Notes: a model not told the origin generated them from the letters alone. A stretch of DNA of 64,000 nucleotides from UBA6522 sp965237785 (GCA_965237785.1 OZ250159.1:930001-994000); one strand, 5' to 3'. Counted from the stretch's first letter, positions 25,214-35,316 are shown. Numbers and translations: made by a program.

Positions 25214-25296
25214 ATTCCGGAGACATGGTTTACACATTTGGCATTTGGGGGAGAACCCGAATGCCCTGGAAAGAGTGTAAACCATGTGCCCGGAAT
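25214..25296. repeat. 22-bp inverted repeat with an inner 10-bp hairpin
   Basis: The arms at 25214-25235 and 25275-25296 match at 20 of 22 positions (core ATTCCGG and CATGGTTTACAC). Inside them, 25240-25249 and 25256-25265 form a second stem with one mismatch. The outer arms resemble IS-type terminal repeats. The whole could be a small non-autonomous element or the scar of a deleted one. Confidence 0.75.
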
Positions 25297-25375
25297 GGAC
25301 CCCTTGAAAATGGCGGAGAGGGTGTCCTTGTTAATCCTATTGAATACAATGCGTTGCGTTTAATGGATTGAGAAA

Positions 25376-25396
25376 TACCCCCACTGATACCCCCAG
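25376..25396. other. C-tract direct repeat like that upstream of the integrase
   Basis: TACCCCC and ATACCCCC are separated by a few bases, the same arrangement as at 36105-36123 upstream of the tyrosine integrase relic. Possibly the scar of a related element next to the AbiE genes. Confidence 0.4.
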
Positions 25397-25520
25397 CCGT
25401 TCGGCATTAGAATTTCTGCCCCATCTATTTTTATTATCTCGTATTTGCATGGCTATGAACCATGTAAATAGAACGGTGTTAAAATAAACCGCCCAATAAA
25501 TTTGAATGTGTACGATTTTG

Positions 25521-26369
25521 ATGGCCATGAACCATCCGAGAACACAAAGGCTGAAACCACTCCTGGATAAAGTCCCGCCGGGCTTTATGGTTGATACGCC
25601 GTGGCTGAAGGGGCAGGGCATCGACCCCAAGTCCATCCACGACTATGTGTCGCGTGGATGGCTGGAGAGGCTGATCCGAGGGGTCTACCGTCGACCTGTG
25701 CCTGAAGGCGTGCATAGGGCTTCTCAGGTCTCCTGGGAGGTCACGCTGCTCTCGCTACAACGGATCATGAAGCGTGACGTGCATTTGGGCGGCGAAAGCG
25801 CACTTGATCTGGCAGGCTATACACACTACCTCAGCCTCGGTGGTACCCCGCGCGTTCATTTCCATGGCGCTGTGCCCACATGGTTGAAACGTCTGCCGAC
25901 GCAGACGAGGATAGTCGTCCACCGGCGCTCGCTGTTTGGTGATGATCCCACCGGCATCAGCGATGCCAACCGCGATGTTCAGGAAACACCTCAGGCGGTG
26001 AACGTATGGCGCTGGCCCGTAATGGCCTCGTCGCCGGAACGGGCCATCCTTGAGGCGCTCGACGAGCTTCCGAACCACGCGAGCTTCGACAACCTCGATA
26101 AGATCTTTGAGGGGCTGACGACATTGCGGCCGAAGCACCTCATGGAATTGCTCGCGCTCTGCAAGAGCGTCAAGGTGCGTCGGCTGTTTTTCGTCTTCGC
26201 GGATAGGTACCAGCATCCATGGCGCAAGTATCTGGATACGTCAGAAATCGACTTCGGCTCAGGGCCGCGCGCGCTCGTGGAGCAGGGCAGATTCCACCCG
26301 ACGTACCGAATCTCAGTGCCGGAAGACTTCATGCCTATGGTCGAAGAAAGGGCTGGCGTCGATGGATGA
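25521..26369 (+). CDS. AbiEi-type antitoxin / transcriptional regulator
   Basis: The protein is about 282 residues. The amino part is a winged-helix-like domain (FMVDTPWLKGQGIDPKSIHDY, GWLERLIRGVYRRPVPEG), typical of type IV antitoxin AbiEi proteins. Then come HLGGESALDLAGYTHYL, VWRWPVMASSPERAILEALDE and LMELLALCKSVKVRRLFFVFA. ATGs at 25521 and 25527 are both possible; neither has a clear ribosome binding site. It overlaps the following nucleotidyltransferase gene by eight bases. AbiEi represses its operon and neutralises AbiEii. With the toxin gene damaged it may now be solitary. Confidence 0.85.
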   Translation: MAMNHPRTQRLKPLLDKVPPGFMVDTPWLKGQGIDPKSIHDYVSRGWLERLIRGVYRRPVPEGVHRASQVSWEVTLLSLQRIMKRDVHLGGESALDLAGYTHYLSLGGTPRVHFHGAVPTWLKRLPTQTRIVVHRRSLFGDDPTGISDANRDVQETPQAVNVWRWPVMASSPERAILEALDELPNHASFDNLDKIFEGLTTLRPKHLMELLALCKSVKVRRLFFVFADRYQHPWRKYLDTSEIDFGSGPRALVEQGRFHPTYRISVPEDFMPMVEERAGVDG

Positions 26370-26897
26370 GCAGTATGTCGATCAGGTTCGGTTGCTGTTG
26401 AGCGTTCTGCCGGATATCGCCAGGGAGGACGCTTTTGCGTTAAAGGGTGGTACGGCAATCAACCTGTTCTATAGGGATATGCCGCGGCTTTCTGTCGATA
26501 TCGACCTCACCTATCTGCCAGTGCATGACCGGGAGAGATCACTCAAAGATATCGACGAGACGCTCGATCGAATTACGGTGGCGATCACTGACCGCTACCC
26601 ACGCGTTCAGGCACGTCGCATCGCCGGCGGCGGCAATAACGACACACGCATCATGGTCAGCAACGTTCGAGTACAGATAAAAATCGAGACTTCGCCGGTG
26701 ACCCGCGGGGCGGTGCATCCGCCGACGATGATGACGGTGTCAGATACCGTTATCGAGCGATTAGGATTTGTTGAGATGAACGTTCTGGCGTTTGAAGATC
26801 TCCACGGTGGAAACTGCTCAACCTGGATAAGCTGAAAGAAAACAATCCCAGGAAACATGCCCTGCAACGCGTTGCGCTCGAAGCGCTGTTACATTGA
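26362..26897 (+). pseudogene. AbiEii-type nucleotidyltransferase toxin, internally deleted
   Basis: Residues 1-150 are good AbiEii: REDAFALKGGTAINLFYRDM, then LSVDIDLTYLP with the GG and DxD nucleotidyltransferase motifs, then RVQIKIETSPVTRG and VLAFEDLHGG. Reading then shifts frame and picks up directly at WKLLNLDKLKENNPRKHALQR and ends at 26897, which is the far carboxyl end of the family. The family's long helical middle (roughly 100 residues) is missing. The nucleotidyltransferase core motifs remain but the protein as encoded would be truncated, so it is probably inactive. Confidence 0.8.
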
Positions 26898-26913
26898 CGT
26901 AGATGCAAGGTAG

Positions 26914-27336
26914 CTATGCGAGGCGTCGAAAAGTCAACGGATACGCTATTTCATACGCTGCAATGCCGGCGGCCTCAGCGGCCGCGATAACCTTAGGAGG
27001 AATTCGCTCAGCCACCAAAACTGCGTGCAGGTCGGTTCCCGAAAAGTTTTCTCGGCCGGACAGTCCGCCCACATAGTCTTTGAGCTGAACAATGGCGTCC
27101 AACTGTGCCTCAGCGCGTTTGACTTCAATCACGATGTAGTCACCCGATTGGTCGTCCCGGGCCAAAATATCAATGCGCCTTGGGTTCTTACCCGTATCAA
27201 CAGGAAATTCATCACCGATGACCTGTGCACTCGCGCCAAAGGGCGTTTTGGACCATTCAAACAGTATTTTCCGTTGAATGTCGTACTCGGTGGCGAAACA
27301 ACGGTCGGAATTATGCGACCGTCCCAGGTAGAGCAC
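26914..27336 (-). CDS. NucS/DUF91-like PD-(D/E)XK nuclease-fold protein
   Basis: The 140-residue protein contains RRIDILARDDQSGDYIVIEVKRAEA, the ID...(E)xK arrangement of PD-(D/E)XK nucleases, then LDAIVQLKDYVGG and a last strand DLHAVLVAERIPPKVIAAA. Similar domains occur at the carboxyl end of NucS endonucleases and in stand-alone DUF91 proteins. The amino end looks short for a complete protein, so it may be a fragment. It sits between an AbiE pair and a restriction gene remnant, fitting a defence neighbourhood. Confidence 0.65.
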   Translation of the reverse strand: MLYLGRSHNSDRCFATEYDIQRKILFEWSKTPFGASAQVIGDEFPVDTGKNPRRIDILARDDQSGDYIVIEVKRAEAQLDAIVQLKDYVGGLSGRENFSGTDLHAVLVAERIPPKVIAAAEAAGIAAYEIAYPLTFRRLA

Positions 27337-27483
27337 CGATCGTCATTTCGGTATTGTGCACGCTCTGGGTTCGATGAGGATGGACGTCGTCGGGGGTGAG
27401 CATCGCGATCCGGCCATGGCGATGGTTCGATGCTTCGGCCTCCGCCAGCGATAGGCTCTCGGAGACTCCAGAGACCGGTACTC

Positions 27484-29369
27484 TTAGCCAGCGTCGGCCA
27501 GGGGTTCGGGGTGAAGGGCTTTTAACTTCTCGAAAATCCCCTCGATCACGTTGCTTTTTCCGGCGAACAACTCCTCGGGACCGCCGGCATGCACGCTACT
27601 GAACGGCGCCTCGTAGAGCGCGGATGGCTCCATGACGCCCCGTGCCGTGAGTTGGTCGATAACTATCTCGATGAAACGGATTTGAGGTGTGGTCAGGCTT
27701 CGGTTGGAGAGGAACCCCGAGAACGCCTCCTGCGCGGCGGCGCGGTCCATCCCCACCATGCTCCGCACGAAATGGGCCAGTGAGGGGGCGTCGTTGCGGG
27801 CCAGGAGGCCCGTCAACAGCGTCTGGCCGTCGTCCTCGCCGATCTCGACCAGCGTCTGTTCGAACCCCCGCAGATCGGTAGCCGTGAGCGGCTGGTTGGT
27901 CCGGAGGCGACGGATCACGATGTGGTCGAGATGGTTCTTCAGGTATTCCTGCACCTTGCTTCTCGTACTGGACCCCGGTCATCTTCGGCAGGTAGACGGC
28001 GGCGCCCTCGCGCACGGCCCTGATCTCGTCCTGGAAGTCGGTGTAGACGATCGTGCGCGTCTTCTTGTCCAGGAAGGGCACCAGGCCACGCAGGCGCATG
28101 CGCAGCTCTTCGAGACCGTTCAAGGCGATGCCTTCCCAGAAGGCGCTCTCCTGCACTGAAGCCAGGTAGGCGAGCTGAGCCGCCACCGCGGGAATCGTGC
28201 TCTTTTCTTCGAGCAGCATGGCGATCTCCACCACTCGTCGACGGTGCTGCTCGAAGGTGCCGGTGTTGCCCTGGGCGAAGGTCAGTTGCATCTTCAGCGC
28301 CGTGAGATCGAACAGGCGCGACTCGATGTCGTCGGTCTCGCTCTCGCTGGGCAGTCCGGCAACCTCACTCTGCAGGATCTCGACGTCGGACACGGTGAGC
28401 TGCTCCCATGACTCCCGCTGCTGGAAACGCTCGACCGCTTCGAGCTGCATCCGCACGACGAAGTTCTCGCGATTCATCGCCGCCACTTCCCCGTGGAGTT
28501 CCGTCGTCAACGCCCCGGCCAGCGCCGCCTCCGGGTCCAGGTCCGGCATGGCCTGGACATTAGTCAGCAACTGCACCCGCGACCGAAAGAGCCGGGCGCG
28601 GAGGGGAACGCCGCCGCCGACTTCGATTCCCTCCGGATGCTCACGGAAAAAGTCGAAGTTGAAACAGAAGTCGAAGACGCGAAAGTCGTGCTTGTTTTCC
28701 CCGGGCCCGAAAAGATCGGGGAACAGTCGCGTGCCGCGCCCAATCATCTGCCAGAACTTGATCCGCGAGTAGACCGGCTTGAAGAAGACCAGGTTGGCGA
28801 CCTCGGGCACGTCAATGCCGGTATCGAGCATGTCCACGGAGATCGCGATGTGCGGCGCCTTGTCCTTCCGTGAGAAGTCGTCGATCAGACTCTGCGGATA
28901 CGTGGCGTAGTGATCGATTACGCGGGCGAAATGCCCCGCGTACCGCGGGTAGTGGTGGTTGAACCGCTCTTCGATGAACTTCGCATGCTCGTGATTGCGC
29001 GCGAAGATGATCGTCTTGGCTAGTCGATCGCCACCGTCGACCGAGTGGCCGTGCTGCATGAGATGTTGCAGCACCTTGTCGACCGTGTCGCTGTTGAAGA
29101 GCCAACTGTTAATGGCAGATGCGTTGACCCGTTCCGGTAGCCCACCGTCGTCCTCGTCGTCGCCCCAATCCAGGCTCTCCCACTGTGCCTGCTCTTCCTC
29201 ACTGAGCGAGTCGTAGTCGATGCCCTCGCGTGGAAACCGGAGATCCACCTGCTGAACCTTCGGTGGCACGAGATAGCCGTCCGCCACCGCGGTCGCGAGT
29301 TCGTACGCGTCGGTGGGCACGCCCGGCTCCAGGTCGAAGAGCTCGTAGGTGTTCCGGTCGACCTGATCT
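27484..29369 (-). pseudogene. Type I restriction enzyme R subunit (EcoEI-like), headless and frameshifted
   Basis: The surviving part begins abruptly at 29369 beside an insertion sequence with DRNTYELFDLEPGVPTDAY, then helicase motifs: KTIIFARNHEHAKFIEERF, ISVDMLDTGIDVPEVANLVF and QMIGRGTRLFPDLFG. It passes through a long helical region. At about 27960 the frame changes by one base, after TGVQYE, and resumes with SKVQEYLKNHLDHIVIRRL and AAAQEAFSGFLSN, the EcoEI_R_C domain, ending at 27484. The nuclease and first helicase domain (about 400 residues) are gone. No hsdM or hsdS is present. Confidence 0.85.
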
Positions 29370-29373
29370 CTAG

Positions 29374-31126
29374 CCCGGATATCTCACCAACCTGCGTTGG
29401 CCCCAGTTTATTCCGGTCGTTGACCTTGGTTGGGCGGTTGTGGACGGTTTCGGGCGACAAATCGGTGTTCGATGCGTCCTGACGGCGGTCGGCGACGGCC
29501 GGCGGGGTTCGAAACCGGCGTTTCGGGTTGCTCGCGGCATCGGCGGGGCGAAGTCCTCCCCCGGCGCAGGCCGGTCGGGATGTCGGGCGGCCGCGAAACG
29601 GGCTATGCGGAGGGGGCGCGGGCCGGTTCGGCCCGCAGCGCTTCGGCAATGGCGGCGAACTCCTCGCGATACGGGTAGGCGGAAGAGAACGACACCCAGA
29701 CCTTGCGCGCGGTGATCCTCACGCGGGCGGCGACCTTCAGCCAGCGGATCCGGATCGTGCCGCACTGCGCCTTTGCCCAACGCGTGCCAGGCAGCGCCAG
29801 GCGCCGCAACCCGTGCATCAACACGTAGGCGAAGGAGGCGAGAAGTGCAGCCGCAGTTGGTTGGCGCGTAGCGTCGCCGTGGCGGTGCGGTCGGCGAACA
29901 GATCCAACTGGCATTCCTTGATTCTGTTTTCCATGTCCCCGCGCGCGCAGTACAACTTCTCGTATAGATATTGGGCGCCGGCAACCTCGCGGGACAGGCT
30001 GGTGACCACGAAGCGTGGGTTGGCCCCCTTCCTCAACCATTCCGCCTTGGCCACCACGCGGCGCGTTCGGCTCCAGGAATCGCGCGTGCGGTAACGGAAG
30101 GCCCGAAACCGCCGCGATGCCCGGCCCGTGGCCACGTGACGGGACCGGGACTTGCGCAGGGCCTTGCCGATGCGCTTGACCAGGCGCTCGTTGCGCGCCA
30201 GCCCCAAGACGTAGTCCACGCCGTTGCGTTTGCACCAGTCCATGATCTCGTCGCGGCAAAAGCCCGAGTCGCCCCGCACCACGATTCGCGCCGCCGGGAA
30301 GCGTTGCCGGATCCGCCCGACGATCCGCTTCAACTCCTGAACGCTGCCCTCGGCCGCGTCGATGTTCGACGGGCGCAGCCGTGCGCACAGCAGGTGTTCG
30401 CCGCTGAAGATATACAGCGGCAGGTAGCAATAGCTCTTGTAGTAGCCGTGGAAGAACCGCCCCTCCTGGGCACCGTGCAACGGATCGTCCGTGGCGTCCA
30501 AGTCCAGCCACACCGTCTCCGGCGCCCGCCCGTGCGACTCCAGGAACAGCTTCACCAGCAACCGGTCCAGCGCCTCCCCGTCGGCCACGATCTTGCTGTA
30601 ACGCCAGCGCTTCTCGTGCGCCTTCGGCTCCCCCAACTCCAGCCGGTTCAACGTGCTCGACCCGGCCAAGGCATGCCCCCGGTCCCGCGCCCGAGCCCGC
30701 TCCAGACCGGTCGGGTCCGCCTTGCCCGCCGCCAGCGCCAGCAACGGATCCGACCGCAGCCGGTCGTGGTCGTTCAGATCCTCGTACCCCAGCGCCAACC
30801 CGTGCACCCGTTGCGCCACCAACTCCTCCACGCCGTGTTCGACCCGCCCGCTCTGGCGCCCGTCTGCGAAACACGCCGCGATCCGGCGCGTCAAATCCAA
30901 CCGAAGGTCCGCCTCCCGCAGCAAAAGGGCTCCGCCGTCGCTCGTCAGATGCCCGGCGTCGAATCGCGCCACCACCTCGCGACGTCCGAAGGGATGAAAT
31001 GGAAGTTGTGTCGGGGTACACTGTGTCGCCATGGGACCTCTCCGTCGGTCTAATGTAAGTGATTGAACTAACTCACATTATCCGACAAATCGAGGTCCCA
31101 TTCCATTTTTTGGTGAGATATCCGGG
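29374..31126. mobile_element. IS1380-type insertion sequence with perfect ends
   Basis: The terminal inverted repeats are identical: CCCGGATATCTCACCAA at 29374-29390 and its complement at 31110-31126. They are flanked on both sides by CTAG (29370-29373 and 31127-31130), a four-base target duplication as expected for IS1380. The element is 1753 bases and carries one transposase gene on the minus strand. Perfect ends point to recent insertion. Confidence 0.88.
29603..31032 (-). pseudogene. IS1380-family transposase with one frame change
   Basis: From the ATG at 31032: FDAGHLTSDGGALLLREADL, TVWLDLDATDDPLHG with a catalytic aspartate region, RIVVRGDSGFCRDEIMDW with the second, and EKLYCARGDMENRIKE with the YREN-like third motif. 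At about 29843 this frame stops after a few wrong residues. The expected continuation, SFAYVLMHGLRRLAL to the end at 29603, is in another frame. A single base insertion would restore a protein of about 475 residues. Transposition would then need the frame change to be an error, or to be supplied in trans. Confidence 0.85.
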
Positions 31127-31148
31127 CTAGACTCGTTTCAGCGCGGCA

Positions 31149-34100
31149 TCAGTTGGTGTCGAACGAGTGCCGGAACTGAAGGCCGATCTCACGTCTACGC
31201 TGGTTGAAACGCTGAGCGTCCTGAGCGGGCGGATCCGAAGAAAACAGGTTGTAGACCGAAAGCGCAACGCTCGATCCCTGGTTGAACCGGTAGGCCCAAT
31301 TGACGTCGATCGTCAACTGACCCTCGTCGCGTTCCCACCTGGCAGTCAGGAACTCATCTTGCGGCAAATCCTCAATGGCGTTGTTCAGCCCGTCGCGGTA
31401 GCGCGCAACAACGCGGATGTCTTGGTTGTTGAGGTTGAGCGTCGCGGGGAAGACCCCCTGCCAGTGGGGCATGTCCGTTACACCGTTGAAACCCATGCCG
31501 AAGCTACGGCCGATCCCACTACAGACGCCGTCGCTGCACAGACCGTCGCGACCCCCGATACCCCCGAGCGGGAAGTCGTACTTCAGCGTGAAGGTCAGGG
31601 AGGGTCGGAAGTTCAATGAGCCTATCGGTGTATCGAAGTTCATGTTGGCATTCAAATCGAAGAACTGCGTGTCGATATAACCGATGTTCACCGGCGAGTT
31701 GAGCAGCGTAGCGATATTTTGCCGGGTCGTGTCGAGAACGCCATCCCCATCGACATCGAAGTAGAGGGACGGATCAGTGTCGATCACCGTACCGACGCAC
31801 TTGGAGCCGTCGGGGCCGACGACCGGATACATGAGCGAGCCATTGCTCATTCCGTTCTGCGTGAACGGGATGCCGTTGGCATCGCGAACGTAGCATTGCG
31901 AGAGCACATTGTTCGCCGTCGTCGAGACGATCAGATCCTCGATGTCGATCTGTACGAGGCTAGCGCCCACGCTGATCCGGTCGTTGACGACAAAGTCGGC
32001 GCCAAACGAGATGTTGTCCGACGTCTGGGGATCGAGGGCCGTGTTCGGCTTCGAAATATAAATGAACCCAGTGCCGGGACCCATGCCATATGTCATACCG
32101 CTGACGGTTGTGCGCGGCGGGCCCATGCCGGTGAAGATCGTCTCCGCCGACGATTGGCTGATCGAAGGCCCTTTGAACGAGGTACCCCAGGAAGCACGCA
32201 GCGTCAACCGATCGGTCGGCGTCCAGAGCGCGGCAATCTTCGGTGAGAACTCGCCGAAGCCAATGTCGTACTCTTCCTGGCGTCCGGCGACCTGGACATT
32301 GACGTCCTCGTGGACCGGCAAGGCCAGCTCGAAATACACCGAATCCACTTGTTGTTTGCCGCGGAAGTCGTTAAAGACGCCGAGCGTGGCCATCTCGCCG
32401 GCATTGACCATGGGGTCGGCATCGCGCCCGACCTCTTCTTCGCGGTAAGCGATGCCGGCGGCGAGACCGATCTGCCCGCCCGGCAAATCGCCGAACTGGC
32501 CCGTGATGCGCGCGTCCAGGGTGAAGAGCTCGCCTTCGAAAACATCCGTGCGCAACGGAATCAGCCAGCCCAGCAGATCCGGGTGGTTGGTAAGACCGGT
32601 CTGGGAGAGATTCGTTTGCCGCGATGCCGCATCAGGCAGCGCCGAGCTCATGAACGGATTGTAGAAGTAACACTCGCCCATGCCCGGTGTCCCGGTGGCT
32701 GGGAGACAGTCCGGTCCACCCAGCCCGCTGATGGCCAGCGGATAGCGGTCGAGGACCACGTCACGGACGCCAGCGCGGAGATCGCTGTACTGGGCAGAAG
32801 CGTCGAGCAGCCATGTCCAGTTGGAATTGATGTCGCCTTCGACGCCGAACGCTGCGCGGAACAGATCGTTTTGACTGAACGCGGGCATCTCACTCAGAAA
32901 CGGCAGCGTCTCGTCGCGGGCGTAGACGGGCTGGCCCATGCCGAAACCCGGCTGTAGCGTCTGTGCGCGGACCAGGCCCGAATGGTTGGCCGGAATCGCG
33001 AACTCGGGGCCCAGTGCGTTCTGTTCTATGAGCCATCCTTGGGAACCGTTGTCGCCCCACTGATCGATGTCGTCGTATCGCTGGCGGCTGTAGCCGATCT
33101 CGGCGTTGACCCGCAACGCATCGCTGAAGTGGTGCTCGGCGCGGGAGAATAGGTTGATTTGTTTGACATTGTTGTTGAGCAGCCTGCCGGCGTCGTCAAA
33201 AAGGCCGTTGTCGTACGGCCGCCCACAGGCGGTAGCAGACGCGTAGTCGGACACTTCCACCGCGGAGTCCAGCACAAGCGGCTGATCGTCTATGAGCCAA
33301 CCCGCAAAAAACGGTCCGCCGAAGGCCGGGTTGCCGCAGTCGGGATCGACGTATCGGGCGCCGCCCCGCGCGTTGCGATACTCCAGGGTTTCGTTAGCTT
33401 CGAGCCCGTAGCCCGTTTGGTACGTGACGTCGGGGTTCGCCTGGAAGTCGTCGAATTCCGGAGAGACGTCGATGACCTCAACCAGATCCTCCTGGTGAAA
33501 CTCCATGGCCACGATGATGCTCGTGTCATCGTTACCGGCGCCGAAGATCGCTGAAACGCTCGCGTTCTTGGCATCGGTAGCCTCTGTCAGCGTCCGACTG
33601 TCGATACTCATGTCGAAGCCGCGGAAGTCGTTGCGAGTGACGAAGTTAACCACGCCGGCCACCGGGTCGGAACCGAAGGTGGCCGAGCCGCCGTCGAGCA
33701 ACAGCTCGATCCGCTGCACCGCAATCCGCGGCACGAGCGAGTTGATCGCGGTGCGGTACCAGCCGGTGCCGGTCGGGCTCGGATAGGAGATTGTGCGACG
33801 CCCGTTCAGCACGACGAGCGTGTTCATATCTCCGAGACCGCGCAGATTGATCGTCGCGTTACGGTCCGAACGCGCCCGGCTCTGGCCATCATTTTCGATC
33901 TGGCTGCCGATATCGTCCTCGAAGTTCTGCGGAACGTTGTCGATGAAGAAGCTGACGAGATCGGGTGGCGCGTAAGCCACCATGTCCTCGCCCGAAAGCA
34001 CCGAAACCGGTGACGGTGAGTCGATGCCGGTGTAGAGATAGGAGCCGGTGACGACGATCTCCTCCAACTCCGCGCCCTGATCTTCCTGAGCCTGGAGCGG

Positions 34101-34166
34101 GAGGGAGAGTGCCGCGATGCAAGTGCCGACGATGGCACTGTAAGAAAGTTTGCCAGATTCGAACAT
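31149..34166 (-). CDS. TonB-dependent outer membrane receptor
   Basis: The 1005-residue protein has a signal peptide ending PLQAQED and a TonB box ELEEIVVTG. The plug domain contains INLRGLGDMNTLVVLNGRR and RIELLLDGGSATFGSDPVAG. The long 22-strand-type barrel ends with the aromatic/charged tail typical of outer membrane proteins (GLQFRHSF). Large extracellular loops with cysteines suggest an organic ligand rather than a simple siderophore, but the substrate cannot be assigned. It is a single gene with no transport partners nearby. Its 3' end lies 18 bases from an insertion sequence. Confidence 0.93.
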   Translation of the reverse strand: MFESGKLSYSAIVGTCIAALSLPLQAQEDQGAELEEIVVTGSYLYTGIDSPSPVSVLSGEDMVAYAPPDLVSFFIDNVPQNFEDDIGSQIENDGQSRARSDRNATINLRGLGDMNTLVVLNGRRTISYPSPTGTGWYRTAINSLVPRIAVQRIELLLDGGSATFGSDPVAGVVNFVTRNDFRGFDMSIDSRTLTEATDAKNASVSAIFGAGNDDTSIIVAMEFHQEDLVEVIDVSPEFDDFQANPDVTYQTGYGLEANETLEYRNARGGARYVDPDCGNPAFGGPFFAGWLIDDQPLVLDSAVEVSDYASATACGRPYDNGLFDDAGRLLNNNVKQINLFSRAEHHFSDALRVNAEIGYSRQRYDDIDQWGDNGSQGWLIEQNALGPEFAIPANHSGLVRAQTLQPGFGMGQPVYARDETLPFLSEMPAFSQNDLFRAAFGVEGDINSNWTWLLDASAQYSDLRAGVRDVVLDRYPLAISGLGGPDCLPATGTPGMGECYFYNPFMSSALPDAASRQTNLSQTGLTNHPDLLGWLIPLRTDVFEGELFTLDARITGQFGDLPGGQIGLAAGIAYREEEVGRDADPMVNAGEMATLGVFNDFRGKQQVDSVYFELALPVHEDVNVQVAGRQEEYDIGFGEFSPKIAALWTPTDRLTLRASWGTSFKGPSISQSSAETIFTGMGPPRTTVSGMTYGMGPGTGFIYISKPNTALDPQTSDNISFGADFVVNDRISVGASLVQIDIEDLIVSTTANNVLSQCYVRDANGIPFTQNGMSNGSLMYPVVGPDGSKCVGTVIDTDPSLYFDVDGDGVLDTTRQNIATLLNSPVNIGYIDTQFFDLNANMNFDTPIGSLNFRPSLTFTLKYDFPLGGIGGRDGLCSDGVCSGIGRSFGMGFNGVTDMPHWQGVFPATLNLNNQDIRVVARYRDGLNNAIEDLPQDEFLTARWERDEGQLTIDVNWAYRFNQGSSVALSVYNLFSSDPPAQDAQRFNQRRREIGLQFRHSFDTN

Positions 34167-34458
34167 TACTGAGTCCCCCCTATGGTGTGCAGTGTATGTC
34201 TGAAGCGATGCTCTTCTGTTGCGCGAGCGCTACAAGTATTCCGATAGTATGGTACGCGAGTGGCCCAGGCGTTTCAATGCTGCGACACAGATGTCGGAGT
34301 GGGTGCGAGTGGTCATTATTTCCCGGTTTATGAAGGGGTTAGAGAACCTTTGCAGAATCGATCCGATGGTAAGCGTAAGTACCTATTTCGAATTATCGCG
34401 GCGAGAAGCGAAAAAAATCGAATGCCATTCGGGGTACGAGGCACGCGGACGACTCGAG

Positions 34459-34860
34459 TCAGTCGAGCGGTAGCCAGTCCAAGCTGTGACCGCGTTCCCT
34501 TAGGGCTCTCATGGTCGGAGTGTGCTCGAGTGCGTCCATCCCCACCGGATCGGCACGCAGTTTGAGATGGGCGAAAACGGTCCGCCCGTTCTGGCCCACG
34601 GACCTGACCGACGGCTCGCCATTCGGTCCTTGACTGAAGACCGCGGGGAGAAATTTCAAGCTCACCGCATCGCTCACGTTCCCGCCGATGGCGAGAATTC
34701 GATCGTTCGCCGCATCCACCTTCATCACGATGTCGCAGTGAGTGCGTACGCCATTGCCGAGATCCTTCCGTCGCTCCTCAATCGACCGATAAGCTGACCG
34801 TCGCGCCGAGCAGAGCAGATCGCCGGGTTCGATTGAGAACTCGCCGACGTCGTAGGCTAC
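34459..34860 (-). pseudogene. 3' remnant of a DUF2272-type gene
   Basis: The frame from about 34860 reads YDVGEFSIEPGDLLCSARRS, THCDIVMKVDAANDRILAIG, GNVSDAVSLKFLP and ends LDWLPLD. EPGDLLC and HCDIVxxVDxxNxxIxxIGGNVxxxVSL are the signatures of the DUF2272 domain, which resembles papain-like peptidoglycan hydrolases. The amino part is missing; its place is taken by an IS21 fragment on the other strand, which probably interrupted it. Confidence 0.65.
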
Positions 34861-35170
34861 GAGCGCAAGAGCGTCATGATCACCTCGAACCTCGTGTTTT
34901 CGCAGTGGGACCGGATCTTCAAGGATGCCATGACCACGGCGGCGGCGATCGACCGCGTCGTGCACCACTCGATCATCCTGGAACTCAACGTCGCCAGCTA
35001 CCGGGCCGAGGCCGCCCACAAGCGGGCTCGGAAAAAACCGTCCGAGGATCGGGTATCGGCCAAGCGAACTCGATCCGGAGGTGGTTGAGGTATGGGACGG
35101 ATCCCGATCGCCGTTCCTGCGGCTGTTGAGACGGCCCATTTTTCGCCGGTCCGCGCCGATCCGGCAACAA
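34843..35170 (+). mobile_element. IS21-family istB 3' remnant
   Basis: The plus-strand frame gives GYERKSVMITSNLVFSQWDR, then TAAAIDRVVHHSIILELNV, the carboxyl end of the IstB ATPase helper of IS21 elements. The open frame ends at 35088. The following GCCCATTTTTCGCCGG around 35140 looks like the usual IS21 right-end flank. The rest of istB and all of istA are gone. Confidence 0.7.
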
Positions 35171-35316
35171 CATCCTGTTCCGGCCAGATTTATGCACCCC
35201 TTGCACACCGACCCGCCCGTGTGTTTGAAGCACGCGGCTCCGTGCACAAGGCGTGGATAAATCTGGCTCTCAAGACCTCGAACATCGTGGCTCAAAAACG
35301 AAAATTTTAATTGTCG

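Noticed and set aside
29971..31053. 360-codon plus-strand frame inside the insertion sequence
   Set aside because: It is antisense to the transposase, whose catalytic motifs are clear.
34459..35295. A single 278-residue intact gene
   Set aside because: Only the last 130 residues look like a protein family; the upstream half is antisense to an istB fragment.
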